From the NCBI GenBank assembly GCA_028279305.1, contig JANQOA010000386.1, positions 1-43,476 on the forward strand: a stretch of 43,476 nt of DNA, in the 5' to 3' direction. The DNA comes from Pseudomonadales bacterium (GTDB lineage Bacteria; Pseudomonadota; Gammaproteobacteria; Pseudomonadales; Azotimanducaceae). Made by a program: the position numbers and the translations under genes. Of the stretch, positions 24,538 through 32,852 are shown piece after piece; the first letter of the stretch is position 1, and each line of letters starts with the position of its first letter. The notes under the pieces are model-generated. The model was not told the origin of the DNA and ran no database searches. It saw only the letters and a program-made list of their open reading frames with translations.

Positions 24538-25467
24538 ATGCAAGCAGCGGCCGCCCTCACCCACCTGATTGAACCTCTGGTTGCAAATTTCCGTGCGCGT
24601 AAACCCCTGCGGACCGGATCTCTGATCGTGACCCTGTTTGGCGATTGCATTGCACCGCGCGGCGGTGAGGTCTGGCTGGGCAGCCTCATTTCGGCTTTGG
24701 CGCCGCTAGGGATATCTCATCGTCCGGTGCGCACGGCAGTGTTCCGGCTGGTGCAGGACGGCGTGCTGCTCAACCAGCAGGTGGGGCGGCGCAGTTACTA
24801 TTCCCTGACCGGCGCCGGCCGCCGCAACTTTACCGAAGCCACTTCGCGGATCTATGCCCCGCTGGACGAAAATTGGGACGGGCAGTGGACGCTGTTGCTG
24901 TTAAACCAGCTGCAGGCTGACGAAAAAGTACAGTTGCGCAAAGATCTGGCGTGGCTGGGGTTCGGCAGCTTCGGCACTGATCTGCTCGCCCACCCCCGCG
25001 CTGACACGGCATTAACCAACACCCACCTTGAGGCCCACCCGTTCGGCCGCCGGGTGATACAGATGCAGGGCGCTAACGCCGCAACCGGCCGGCCGCAGCA
25101 GATGCTGGAACTGGTCCGTCAGGCCTGGGACCTGAGCGCCCTGGAACACAGCTACGCGGAGTTTCTGAAGCTGTTCCAGCCCGTAGAAAAGGCTCTGCGG
25201 GGTGTTCCCCTGCAGGACGCGGATGCGTTTTACCTGCGCACCTTTCTGATTCACGAATACCGCAAGGTGCTGTTGCGCGACCCGGCCCTGCCCGCGGCGC
25301 TGTTGCCCGACGGCTGGAACGGCACACGGGCTTATGCGCTGACCCGCAGTCTGTACCAGCTCACCGCTGCACCCTCGGAACGTTTTGTGGATCACAGTTT
25401 CCGCAATCACGCCGGCAGCCTGCCGGCGGCAGACACGCTGTTCAGCCGCCGTTTCGGCGGCCTTTAA
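24538..25467 (+). CDS. paaX: Phenylacetic acid degradation repressor PaaX
   Basis: A 309-residue repressor of the PaaX family, which releases DNA on binding phenylacetyl-CoA. The N-terminal winged helix covers about residues 1-100: [52 protein letters not shown], with [16 protein letters not shown] following. The C-terminal part shows [27 protein letters not shown], a strong family signature. It is divergent from paaABCDE with 109 bases between, fitting auto- and operon control. Length and layout are standard. Confidence 0.94.
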   Translation: MQAAAALTHLIEPLVANFRARKPLRTGSLIVTLFGDCIAPRGGEVWLGSLISALAPLGISHRPVRTAVFRLVQDGVLLNQQVGRRSYYSLTGAGRRNFTEATSRIYAPLDENWDGQWTLLLLNQLQADEKVQLRKDLAWLGFGSFGTDLLAHPRADTALTNTHLEAHPFGRRVIQMQGANAATGRPQQMLELVRQAWDLSALEHSYAEFLKLFQPVEKALRGVPLQDADAFYLRTFLIHEYRKVLLRDPALPAALLPDGWNGTRAYALTRSLYQLTAAPSERFVDHSFRNHAGSLPAADTLFSRRFGGL

Positions 25468-25475
25468 AAGGGTGC

Positions 25476-26072
25476 TTAATGCCAGGAAGCGTCGTGCGCC
25501 TCGCGGTACCGGGGCCTGGCTTTAATGCGTTTTACATAATCCGTTACCTTGGCGGAAGGATCCGGCAACCAGTTAAACTGCACGGCAAAATCCAAGGTGC
25601 CGCCGTAAACCACATCCGCGGCGGTAAACGCCTCCCCCATGGCCCAATCCTGTGCCGGCGTCATCGCTTCGATGGCAGCCAGGCAGCGCGTCAGGTCACC
25701 CCAGCCCACGGATTGCGCGGAATACTCAACACCTTCCAACTGGTTGAAGGTAAACATGGGCTCCAGGGTTGTGCCCGGAAAAAACAGATAGCGGTAGTAA
25801 CGGCCCCGCTGCACTGAGTCCGGCGGCGGCGCCATGCCCTGCTCGGGAAATTTGTCCGCCAGATAGGCACAGATGGCTGCCGTCTCGGTGACCACCACAT
25901 CACCGTCTACCAGCGCCGGCACCTTCCCCATGGGGTTAATGGCACGGTACTCAGGGGTGTCGTTTTCACCGATGGTGAAATCGACAATCACCTGTTCATG
26001 TTCGACGCCGAGTTCCAGCAACATCCAGTGCGTGGTTGCGCCGCGGCTCATGGGATGGAAATAGTGTTTCAT
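25476..26072 (-). CDS. Glutathione S-transferase family protein
   Basis: A 198-residue cytosolic GST. The N-terminal thioredoxin-like domain begins MKHYFHPMSRGATTHWMLLE and includes INPMGKVPALVDGD and VVVTETAAICAYLADKFP, the glutathione-binding cis-Pro and TE/S motifs. The C-terminal helical domain ends YVKRIKARPRYREAHDASWH. The first motif has Ser in PMSRG as the likely catalytic residue. ATG 26072 has GGAGG 8 bases upstream, so it is preferred to a GTG three codons earlier. The gene is convergent with paaX and probably a general detoxification enzyme. Confidence 0.9.
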   Translation of the reverse strand: MKHYFHPMSRGATTHWMLLELGVEHEQVIVDFTIGENDTPEYRAINPMGKVPALVDGDVVVTETAAICAYLADKFPEQGMAPPPDSVQRGRYYRYLFFPGTTLEPMFTFNQLEGVEYSAQSVGWGDLTRCLAAIEAMTPAQDWAMGEAFTAADVVYGGTLDFAVQFNWLPDPSAKVTDYVKRIKARPRYREAHDASWH

Positions 26073-26130
26073 AACAAGCACCTCCGGTTCTGCCTGCAGC
26101 CATTATGCATCAACCCTGCTGACACCCTTA

Positions 26131-26190
26131 TGGCAGCAGGAAAGTGGCAGCAGGAAAGTGGCAGCAGGACCTTCCGGCAGCAGGATAAAG
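26131..26190. repeat. Tandem 14-bp repeats upstream of the CPA2 antiporter gene
   Basis: TGGCAGCAGGAAAG is present twice in exact tandem (26131-26158), followed by a partial third copy (26159-26169) and a fourth, spaced copy of GGCAGCAGGA (26176-26185). All lie in the 201-base gap between the GST and antiporter genes. A slipped-strand array in a promoter region is the simplest reading; it is too short for a CRISPR. Confidence 0.8.
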
Positions 26191-26273
26191 TGGCTGGAGC
26201 GGCGGCGCACCGCGGCTGGACCCGGCCCGGCTTAACCCGGACAATGCGGGCACTATCAACATGTGGACTGAGC

Positions 26274-27911
26274 ATGGATTTTGAGTGGGTCGCCATCAAT
26301 CTGGGTGACGTCACATGGATTGCATTGGCTTTTGGCATGGGCCTGGCCGCCCGCCTGGCCGGGCTGCCGCCGCTGGTAGGTTATCTGGCGGCCGGTTTCC
26401 TGCTCAGCCTGCAGGGCAACGCTGACAGCACCGCGCTGCAGAAGCTTGCCGATCTGGGCATCACTCTGCTGCTGTTTACCGTGGGTTTAAAGCTCAACCT
26501 GCGGACCCTGGCCCGGCCCCAGGTGTGGGCGGTCGCAGGGGTCCACATGGCCGTGGCCACCGCGGTTCTGGGCCTGGCAGTGCTGCTGCTGACATATGCC
26601 GGTATTGCCCTGTTTGACGCGGTGGATTTGCGCGGCGCGTTTCTGATCGCTTTTGCGCTGAGTTTCTCCAGCACCGTGTTTGTGGTCAAGGTACTGGAAG
26701 AACGGGGTGAGATGGCATCGCTGCACGGCCGCATCGCGGTGGGCATTCTGTTGATGCAGGATGTGGCGGCGGTGGTCTTTCTGGCGCTGGCTACGGAACA
26801 AACCCCAACCTACTGGGCATTTCTGGTGCTGCTGGCGCTGCCGCTGCGGCCGCTGCTGAATCTGCTGCTGGCTCGTATCGGCCACGGCGAACTGCTGGTG
26901 CTGTTCGGTTTCCTGCTTGCCGTGGGCGGCGCGCAGCTGTTTGAACTGGTGGGTTTAAAAGGCGACCTGGGCGCCCTGCTGCTGGGCATTCTGATTGCCA
27001 GTCACGTTAAGGCGGAAGAGATGGCCAAAGCCATGCTGGGTTTCAAAGATCTTTTCCTGCTCGGCTTTTTTCTCTCCATCGGCCTGTCGGGACAACTATC
27101 TCTGGACGTACTGTGGCTGGCGCTGCTGTTGACGCCGCTGGTGCTGCTGAAATCAGCCCTGTTTTTTACCCTGTTCACCCGCTTCAGGCTGCGCGCCCGC
27201 ACCTCGCTGCTGGCTACCATCAACCTTTCGAACTACAGCGAATTCGGCCTGATTGTGCTGACCGTGTGCGTTGCCAACGGTTGGCTGAGCGCAGACTGGC
27301 TGTTTGCCCTGGCTATCGCCCTATCATTTTCGTTTGTACTGGCTGCTTTGTTAAACAAGGCGTCACACCCCATTTATACCCGGCACCGGACCTTCTGGCG
27401 CCGTTTCCAGGCTGACACCCTGATTGCCGACGACCGCCTGCTTGATCTGGGAGGGGCGCGGATTGCCGTTATCGGCATGGGCGGCGTGGGCACCGGTACC
27501 TACGACACCATGCGCGAGCAGTTCGGCGAAACCGTGGTTGGCGTGGATATCGACCCCGTCACCGTGGCCAACCAGCAGGCCACCGGACGCCAGGTACTGC
27601 GCGGTGATCCTAGCGATGCTGACTTCTGGGACCGGGTGCAGGCATCGCATACGGTTAATCTGGTGATGCTGGCGCTGCCGCGGGCAACCCTGTCGCTGGC
27701 GGTGCTGGAGCGCCTGCAGGAGGCGGGTTTTATGGGTGAGGTCGCCGCCACCGCCCGTTTTCCCGATGAAGTTGAGGCGTTACAGGAGGCCGGCGCCAGG
27801 ACCGTATTTAACCTCTACAACGAGGCCGGGGTGGGTTTTGCCACCCATGTCTGTGACGCGCTGAACGACATCAGCAGCACCCCGGGGCCGGCGCAGCCGG
27901 CGTCTACCTGA
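26274..27911 (+). CDS. CPA2-family monovalent cation:proton antiporter with TrkA-N domain
   Basis: A 545-residue inner-membrane antiporter of the KefB/KefC/YbaL type. About twelve hydrophobic spans cover residues 10-360, including LPPLVGYLAAGFLLS, ALSFSSTVFVVKVLEERGEM and VGILLMQDVAAVVFLAL, the ion-site Asp pattern. A RCK/TrkA-N nucleotide domain starts near 395 (IAVIGMGGVGTGTYDTM, the GxGxxG fold) and continues to NLYNEAGVGFATHV. There is no TrkA-C. Glutathione-gated KefC has this layout, but the gating ligand here cannot be told. The frame extends upstream across the 14-bp repeats; the ATG at 26274 is the first that gives a family-like N-terminus. Confidence 0.9.
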   Translation: MDFEWVAINLGDVTWIALAFGMGLAARLAGLPPLVGYLAAGFLLSLQGNADSTALQKLADLGITLLLFTVGLKLNLRTLARPQVWAVAGVHMAVATAVLGLAVLLLTYAGIALFDAVDLRGAFLIAFALSFSSTVFVVKVLEERGEMASLHGRIAVGILLMQDVAAVVFLALATEQTPTYWAFLVLLALPLRPLLNLLLARIGHGELLVLFGFLLAVGGAQLFELVGLKGDLGALLLGILIASHVKAEEMAKAMLGFKDLFLLGFFLSIGLSGQLSLDVLWLALLLTPLVLLKSALFFTLFTRFRLRARTSLLATINLSNYSEFGLIVLTVCVANGWLSADWLFALAIALSFSFVLAALLNKASHPIYTRHRTFWRRFQADTLIADDRLLDLGGARIAVIGMGGVGTGTYDTMREQFGETVVGVDIDPVTVANQQATGRQVLRGDPSDADFWDRVQASHTVNLVMLALPRATLSLAVLERLQEAGFMGEVAATARFPDEVEALQEAGARTVFNLYNEAGVGFATHVCDALNDISSTPGPAQPAST

Positions 27912-27921
27912 TCGTCAGGGG

Positions 27922-28614
27922 TCAGGCGCTGAGCTTGACCGGCGGCTCGCTGGGCACCGAATTCAGCACCTCTTCGTCCGGCCGGCTCATGATAAATTCA
28001 TAAGCTCCCTGCGGATAATTGGTCATGTGCGGACCGCCGGCCTCAGCCAGGTCGGGCTGCGGCACTTTGCCGCCTTCATCCTCATACCCGGGCGGGTTCT
28101 TGTAGCGCGCCAGTTCTTCTGCGCTGATGCCCGCCAGTTCCACCACCTCGGGATCAATCCAGGCTTCATTGTTGATCGGTTCCACCGAGTAGCTCAGTTC
28201 CAGCGCCAGGTTTTCCGGCCCGGCAAAATAGATGGAGCAACACAAGCCGTGTTCGATAGGCCCCATTACCGGCACCCCCTTGGCACGCAGGCGGTCGCGC
28301 ATGGCCAGCAGTTCTTCATGGTCCGCCACCTTTAACGCCAGATGCTGCATGGTGCCGCCGGCGCTGTTGGCGCCCGGGTTACCGGCGTGACTTTCGCCCA
28401 GCACCCTGGGGATTTTGCTGATGTCCGGGTTGCACACAAAAGCGATGGAGCTTTCGTCGTTCAGGCGCAGAAAACCGTGCCAGGTGTTCTCCACCCCATG
28501 CATCCAATACAGCGCCTGTAACTCCATGCCCAGTTTGTCGGTAAAAAATTCAATCTGCTCTTTCATATTGGCGGTGCAAACCGCCAGATGATGCAGGCCT
28601 TCGACCTTGTTCAT
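27922..28614 (-). CDS. VOC-superfamily protein, extradiol-dioxygenase-like
   Basis: A 230-residue protein with one well-formed VOC domain: VEGLHHLAVCTANMKEQIEFFTDKLGMEL with a likely metal-ligand His, then TMQHLALKVADHEELLAMRDRLRAKGVPVMGPIEHGLCCSIYFAGPENLALEL with a second His and a Glu. The spacing of these is as in single-metal glyoxalase and catechol-dioxygenase relatives. The C-terminal 70 residues carry no known domain. The start at 28614 (MNKVEGLHH) fits the family better than a start 21 bases upstream. Its stop is 10 bases from the antiporter stop. Confidence 0.85.
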   Translation of the reverse strand: MNKVEGLHHLAVCTANMKEQIEFFTDKLGMELQALYWMHGVENTWHGFLRLNDESSIAFVCNPDISKIPRVLGESHAGNPGANSAGGTMQHLALKVADHEELLAMRDRLRAKGVPVMGPIEHGLCCSIYFAGPENLALELSYSVEPINNEAWIDPEVVELAGISAEELARYKNPPGYEDEGGKVPQPDLAEAGGPHMTNYPQGAYEFIMSRPDEEVLNSVPSEPPVKLSA

Positions 28615-28709
28615 CACTACCCCCGCTGCGCGCATGCTGTTGCTTAACCATAGTTAAGCATCAAAATTGAAACCGCGTCCCCAGTCAAGCCATGCCTGTC
28701 CCGGCGCGC

Positions 28710-29906
28710 TTAAGTGCCGGGCCCGGGCCGCGCCGCAGTCAAGGCGTTGTAATTGAACAACCGGTGCATGGTGCGGTTGCCGCCGGCGCGCGCGGCGCGG
28801 TTGCGCAGCCAGGCTTTGACCCCGGACAGATGAAAGATCCGGGCATTGCGCCGCGAACCCTGCTGGATGCCGGCGGTGCGCGTGCGCCGCAGATCCTCAT
28901 ATTGTTGCAGGGCTGCCGGGATGCCGCCGGCGCTGCCGAGACACGCCGCCAGCACCGCACCGTCTTCAATGGCCATGGCCGCACCCTGGGCCATGAACGG
29001 CAACGTGGGGTGGCAGGCGTCTCCCAACAGGGTCACCCTGCCGTCACCCCAGCGGGGCATGGGCTCGCGGTCGAATAACGCCCACTTGTAGAAGGATTGC
29101 CGATCCGCCTGATCAATCAATTGGTGCAGGCTGGCGTGCCAGCCGCGGAAGTCATCCTTCAGTTCCTGGTAGTCCCCCGGCTCAGTCCAGGATTCCACCT
29201 CCCAGCCGGCTTTTTCCACCACGCACACACAATTCACCAGTTCACCCCGCCGCACGTAATAGTGGACAAAGTGTTTGCCCGGCCCCCACCAGGCTGTTGC
29301 CATGGGCCGCACCAGATCAGCCGGCAGCCGGCTCACCGGGACCAGGGCCCGCCAGGCGATATTGCCGGTAAACCGCGGCCGCACCTCACCCCATAAGCCG
29401 GTGCGGACCATCGAATGGATACCGTCAGCGCCAACCAGCAAGTCACCGTGATGAGTCTGTGCCCCGGTATGTACGGTAACGCCGCTGCCGTTCTGGGAAA
29501 AAGCGTCCAGCCGGGCTGCGGTAATCAGCTCGATGCCGTCTGTGCCGGCGGCGGCCTGCACCAGCACCTCAAGCAGGTCGCCCCGGTGCATATGGTAATA
29601 GGGTGCACCGTAACGTTGCCGCACCGCTTCACCGAGGCTGCTTTCGCTGATTACCCGCCCGCTGCGCCAATGCCGGAACTGGGTTCCCTGGGGTAAAAAT
29701 GCCCGGCTGCGTAAAGCCTCCTCAAGACCCAGATGGTGCAGCACCCGGGTGCAGTTGGGTGACAGTTGAATGCCCGCGCCGGCCTCGGAAAATTCCGCCG
29801 CCTGTTCCAACACCCGCACCCGGTGGCCCATACGCGCCAGACACAGGGCCGCGGTCAGCCCGCCGATGCCGCCGCCGGCGACAAGCGCGGTTAATGGTGC
29901 GGTCAC
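28710..29906 (-). CDS. FAD-dependent monooxygenase (salicylate/3-hydroxybenzoate hydroxylase type)
   Basis: A 398-residue class A flavoprotein monooxygenase. The N-terminal dinucleotide loop is VAGGGIGGLTAALCLARMGH (residues 9-28). The DG motif follows as DLLVGADGIHSMVRTGLW (about 150-170), and the GD motif as VTLLGDACHPTLPFMAQGAAMAIEDG (about 285-310). These are the hallmarks of enzymes that hydroxylate aromatic acids with NAD(P)H and oxygen. The C-terminus is basic. The local setting suggests an aromatic substrate, but no ring-cleavage dioxygenase of certain identity lies beside it, unless the VOC gene 95 bases downstream (27922-28614) is that enzyme. Confidence 0.92.
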   Translation of the reverse strand: MTAPLTALVAGGGIGGLTAALCLARMGHRVRVLEQAAEFSEAGAGIQLSPNCTRVLHHLGLEEALRSRAFLPQGTQFRHWRSGRVISESSLGEAVRQRYGAPYYHMHRGDLLEVLVQAAAGTDGIELITAARLDAFSQNGSGVTVHTGAQTHHGDLLVGADGIHSMVRTGLWGEVRPRFTGNIAWRALVPVSRLPADLVRPMATAWWGPGKHFVHYYVRRGELVNCVCVVEKAGWEVESWTEPGDYQELKDDFRGWHASLHQLIDQADRQSFYKWALFDREPMPRWGDGRVTLLGDACHPTLPFMAQGAAMAIEDGAVLAACLGSAGGIPAALQQYEDLRRTRTAGIQQGSRRNARIFHLSGVKAWLRNRAARAGGNRTMHRLFNYNALTAARPGPGT

Positions 29907-30001
29907 CGGGTGACCCTTGAACTGAATTTAGACGCCACGTCCAGCTCCGCATATACAAGCCGCTCATTTTATACACACGCAATTTGCACGATCCAATTTT
30001 A

Positions 30002-30020
30002 GCGGGCCCCGCAGGCCCGC
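30002..30020. other. GC-rich hairpin in the gap before the secreted-protein gene
   Basis: GCGGGCC-CCGCA-GGCCCGC is a perfect 7-bp stem with a 5-base loop, 71 bases upstream of the proposed ATC start. Neither side has a T-run that would make a convincing terminator. The rest of the gap 29907-30090 shows no clear feature beyond a good ribosome site at its end. Confidence 0.4.
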
Positions 30021-30090
30021 CGGTTTATCTGCGCCCGCGGTAATAGTAGGCTGGGAGCAGACCCACAGCCTGACCAGCAAGGGAGGCAAC

Positions 30091-31146
30091 ATCGGCACGG
30101 CAAAACACCTGTGGAGCATATTTTACCTTGTGCTGTCAGCGGCACCCGTCAGTGCACAGAGCGACGCAACCGCCAGAACAGCCTGGGGCGACCCGGACAT
30201 TTCCGGTTTGTGGGACTTCCGCACCCTCACCCCCCTGGAACGTCCGCCGTCGCTGACGGGAAAAGCCACCCTGACGCCTGAGGAAGCACAAGCTTTCCGT
30301 CAATCGATGCAGGCTTCATTAAACGTAGACAACCGCCAGGATGAGAATGCCAGCCTGGATCTGCGCGGTGCGTACAACCAGTTCTGGTATGACTGGGGGG
30401 ACCACCTGGATGAAGACCTGCGCACCGCCCTGATTATCGAGCCGGCGTCGGGTCATCTGCCGGGCCTGACAGCATCCGCCCGGCAACGTCTGCAGGCGCA
30501 AACCGCGGCACGAACCGGAACTGTCAGGGATCTGTTTTCACCATTTGAACAAATCACCAGCTTTCATCCCGAAAACCCTGAACAACTGGGCCTGGCGGAC
30601 CGCTGCCTGGTGGGCCTGAACGCCGGTCCGCCGCTATCAGCCAGCGCCTACAACAATAACCTGCGCGTGGTGCAAACCCCCGGCCATGTACTGCTGGTGA
30701 CGGAGATGATTCACAACGCCCGGGTTGTGCCCCTGGACGGCCGCCCCTACCTGCCCGGGCACATGAGCCAGTGGAATGGCGACCCCCGCGGTCGCTGGCG
30801 GGATGACACTCTGATTGTGGAAAGCCGCAACTTCAGCGACAAGATTCCGGCGTTCCAACTGTCGCTGGGGTTATTTCATACCACCGACCGCGGCGGCGCC
30901 GGTTCCGGCCGGGACCTGACCCTGGTGGAAACGTTCAGGCGCACGGCGCCGGGCCGGCTGGAATACCGCTATACGGTGACCGCACCGCGCACCTTCACGG
31001 CGCCGTTTACCGTGGCCATGACCATGCGGCAAACCGACGGTCCGATGTTCGAGTACGCGTGTCATGAAGGCAACTATGCCATGGGGGGTATTCTGCGCGG
31101 CGCGCGCAAACTGGAACAGGCAGCGGCAGCGCCGCCGCGGCGGTAA
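30091..31146 (+). CDS. Secreted protein of unknown function with an apparent ATC start codon
   Basis: A 351-residue exported protein. No ATG, GTG or TTG gives a complete signal peptide: the first usual start, GTG at 30130, would give only the stub MLSAAPVSAQS. Reading from ATC at 30091, preceded by AAGGGAGG (30079-30086) at 4 bases' distance, gives a basic start, hydrophobic WSIFYLVLSA, and an ideal PVSA-QS cleavage site. The mature part is of a family widespread in acidobacteria and gammaproteobacteria without known role: WGDPDISGLWDF near the start, RVVQTPGHVLLVTEMIHNARVVPLDG, and the closing MFEYACHEGNYAMGGILRGAR. The coding part continues unbroken in the same frame through both candidate starts. 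A base-call error (ATG read as ATC) is the other explanation. Confidence 0.78.
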   Translation: MGTAKHLWSIFYLVLSAAPVSAQSDATARTAWGDPDISGLWDFRTLTPLERPPSLTGKATLTPEEAQAFRQSMQASLNVDNRQDENASLDLRGAYNQFWYDWGDHLDEDLRTALIIEPASGHLPGLTASARQRLQAQTAARTGTVRDLFSPFEQITSFHPENPEQLGLADRCLVGLNAGPPLSASAYNNNLRVVQTPGHVLLVTEMIHNARVVPLDGRPYLPGHMSQWNGDPRGRWRDDTLIVESRNFSDKIPAFQLSLGLFHTTDRGGAGSGRDLTLVETFRRTAPGRLEYRYTVTAPRTFTAPFTVAMTMRQTDGPMFEYACHEGNYAMGGILRGARKLEQAAAAPPRR

Positions 31147-31204
31147 TGTTAGTATACGGCCAGAAAATAACAGCCCCGGCAGGCGGCACAGACAGGAGGG
31201 ACAG

Positions 31205-31996
31205 ATGGATAAACAATTTGGCGACGTACACGTCAGCGACGCAGGCGGATTTGTGGCGGTGGCGGAGATTCAGCGGGGGCCGAACAACTTTTTCGACCAG
31301 GCGCTGATTGCCAGTCTGGCGGATGCCTTCGGCGAGCTTGATGAAGACGCCAACTGCCGCGTAATTGTGCTGGCCTCGGAGGGTAAACACTTCTGCGCGG
31401 GCGCGAACTTCGGTTCCTCCGCCGGCCGCGAAGAGCGCGCCAACCGCCGCGCGGAGGACGGTAACCCTCTGTACCGGGAAGCGGTGCGGTTGTTCCGCAA
31501 CAAAAAACAGGTGATTGCCGCAGTGCAGGGTGCCGCGGTGGGCGGCGGCTTTGGACTGGCAATGATGCCGGACTTCCGCGTCGCCTGCCCGGAAGCACGG
31601 TTTACCGCGAATTTTGTCAAACTTGGCTTCACCCCCGGTTTTGGCCTCACCCACACGCTGCCGCGCATCATCGGTGAACAGGCCGCCACCGACATGTTCT
31701 ACACGGGCAGGCGCATCGGCGGTGAAGAGGCCAAAGCGCTGGGCATTGTCGACCGCCTGGTGCCCCAGGCTGAAGTACGCTCAGCGGCCATTGAGTACGC
31801 CCGCGAAATTGCTGAGAACGCGCCGCTGGCGCTGATTTCGCTGCGCGAACAGATGCGCGGTGATCTGGCGGAGGCGGTGAAAAACGCCACCGACCGGGAA
31901 GGCTTTGAGCAATTCCATCTGCAGCAGACCAACGACCACAAAGAAGGCGTCAAAGCGGTTGCGGAACGCCGGGTGGGGGAGTTTACCGGCACTTAA
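31205..31996 (+). CDS. Enoyl-CoA hydratase/isomerase family protein
   Basis: A 263-residue crotonase-fold enzyme. The CoA and oxyanion-hole regions appear as ASEGKHFCAGANFG and AVQGAAVGGGFGLAMMPDFRVA, and the ANFVKLGFTPGFGLTHTLPRIIG segment is the usual active-site region; the first catalytic Glu position of hydratases is not clearly kept (GFTPGFG), so it may be an isomerase, hydrolase or other crotonase-type enzyme. ATG 31205 has AGGAGG 6 bases upstream; the frame runs further upstream without good starts. It follows the secreted-protein gene by 58 bases and may be in the same transcript. It converges with the first nitroreductase gene. Confidence 0.88.
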   Translation: MDKQFGDVHVSDAGGFVAVAEIQRGPNNFFDQALIASLADAFGELDEDANCRVIVLASEGKHFCAGANFGSSAGREERANRRAEDGNPLYREAVRLFRNKKQVIAAVQGAAVGGGFGLAMMPDFRVACPEARFTANFVKLGFTPGFGLTHTLPRIIGEQAATDMFYTGRRIGGEEAKALGIVDRLVPQAEVRSAAIEYAREIAENAPLALISLREQMRGDLAEAVKNATDREGFEQFHLQQTNDHKEGVKAVAERRVGEFTGT

Positions 31997-32014
31997 TCAC
32001 GTCAGGGGATTGCA

Positions 32015-32695
32015 TCAGGGGTCGTCAAAACCGACAAAATTGACCACCTCTTCCACCGGCCTGCGGGTGGACACCACATCATTCGCCGGGAAGTCATGGC
32101 GCGGAAAACCCATGGCCACGCAGGACATGATGATCTGGTCATCGGGGATCCGCGCATGTTCCCGCACTACCGGCGATTGCATAATGCCCTGACCGTTGAT
32201 CACCGCCCCTACGCCCCGCGACCAGGCTGCATTGACGAGGCAATTTACCACCGCGCCGCAATCGAAAATAGCGATGTCGTTGTGGTCCAGTGATTTGTCG
32301 AACGCCACCACCACCGATACCGGCGCGTCAAACTGGCGGAAGCCGCGCAACACCCAATCTTTGCGCCGTTCTTTATCCTGCCAGGCAATGTCCATGGCCT
32401 CGAAAAGCTGCGCGGCAATAAACTTCTGCCGCTCCCGGTGGACACCGTCATAAGGGCCGTGCATGCGGATTTCACGGGAGGCGGGTACGCCGGCCAGATT
32501 GCGTTCTGTATTGCCGGCGCGGATCCGGTTCAGGGGCTCACCGGCAACCACATGAAAGTGCCACGGCTGGGTGTTCATGGAGGACGGCGCGCGGGTGGCC
32601 AGGCTGACAATCTGCCGAATCAACTCCCGCGGCAGCGGCTCCGGACTGAAACCGCGGATACTGCGCCTGCCCAGGATTACTTCATCAAATTCCAT
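32015..32695 (-). CDS. Nitroreductase-family flavoprotein (copy 1)
   Basis: A 226-residue FMN-dependent nitroreductase-type enzyme. The FMN-binding start is LGRRSIRGFSPEPLPRELI, followed by SLATRAPSSMNTQPWHFHVV. The C-terminal half shows IFDCGAVVNCLVNAAWSRGVGAV, INGQGIMQSPVVREHARIPDD and IIMSCVAMGFP, which set the second FMN contact. It is strongly similar over its full length to the protein at 34297-34974, so the pair are recent paralogs. Enzymes of this family reduce nitro groups, quinones or enones; the real substrate is unknown. It is divergent from the CmcJ/NvfI gene, with 157 bases between. Confidence 0.92.
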   Translation of the reverse strand: MEFDEVILGRRSIRGFSPEPLPRELIRQIVSLATRAPSSMNTQPWHFHVVAGEPLNRIRAGNTERNLAGVPASREIRMHGPYDGVHRERQKFIAAQLFEAMDIAWQDKERRKDWVLRGFRQFDAPVSVVVAFDKSLDHNDIAIFDCGAVVNCLVNAAWSRGVGAVINGQGIMQSPVVREHARIPDDQIIMSCVAMGFPRHDFPANDVVSTRRPVEEVVNFVGFDDP

Positions 32696-32852
32696 CGTGT
32701 CTGTTCACCCCACCCAAATACCGGAAAAGCCAAAATGTATACCATGCCTGCCGCCAATCCACCATGCAGGCACCGCGGCGCGGCAACCCCCACTCTAGGC
32801 AGATCACCCGCTTTTATGCCACGATAGCGGCAAATTTAGCGAAGGTTATGCC

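Noticed and set aside
26131-26190. A CRISPR array.
   Set aside because: The repeats are 14 bp with no true spacers between the first copies.
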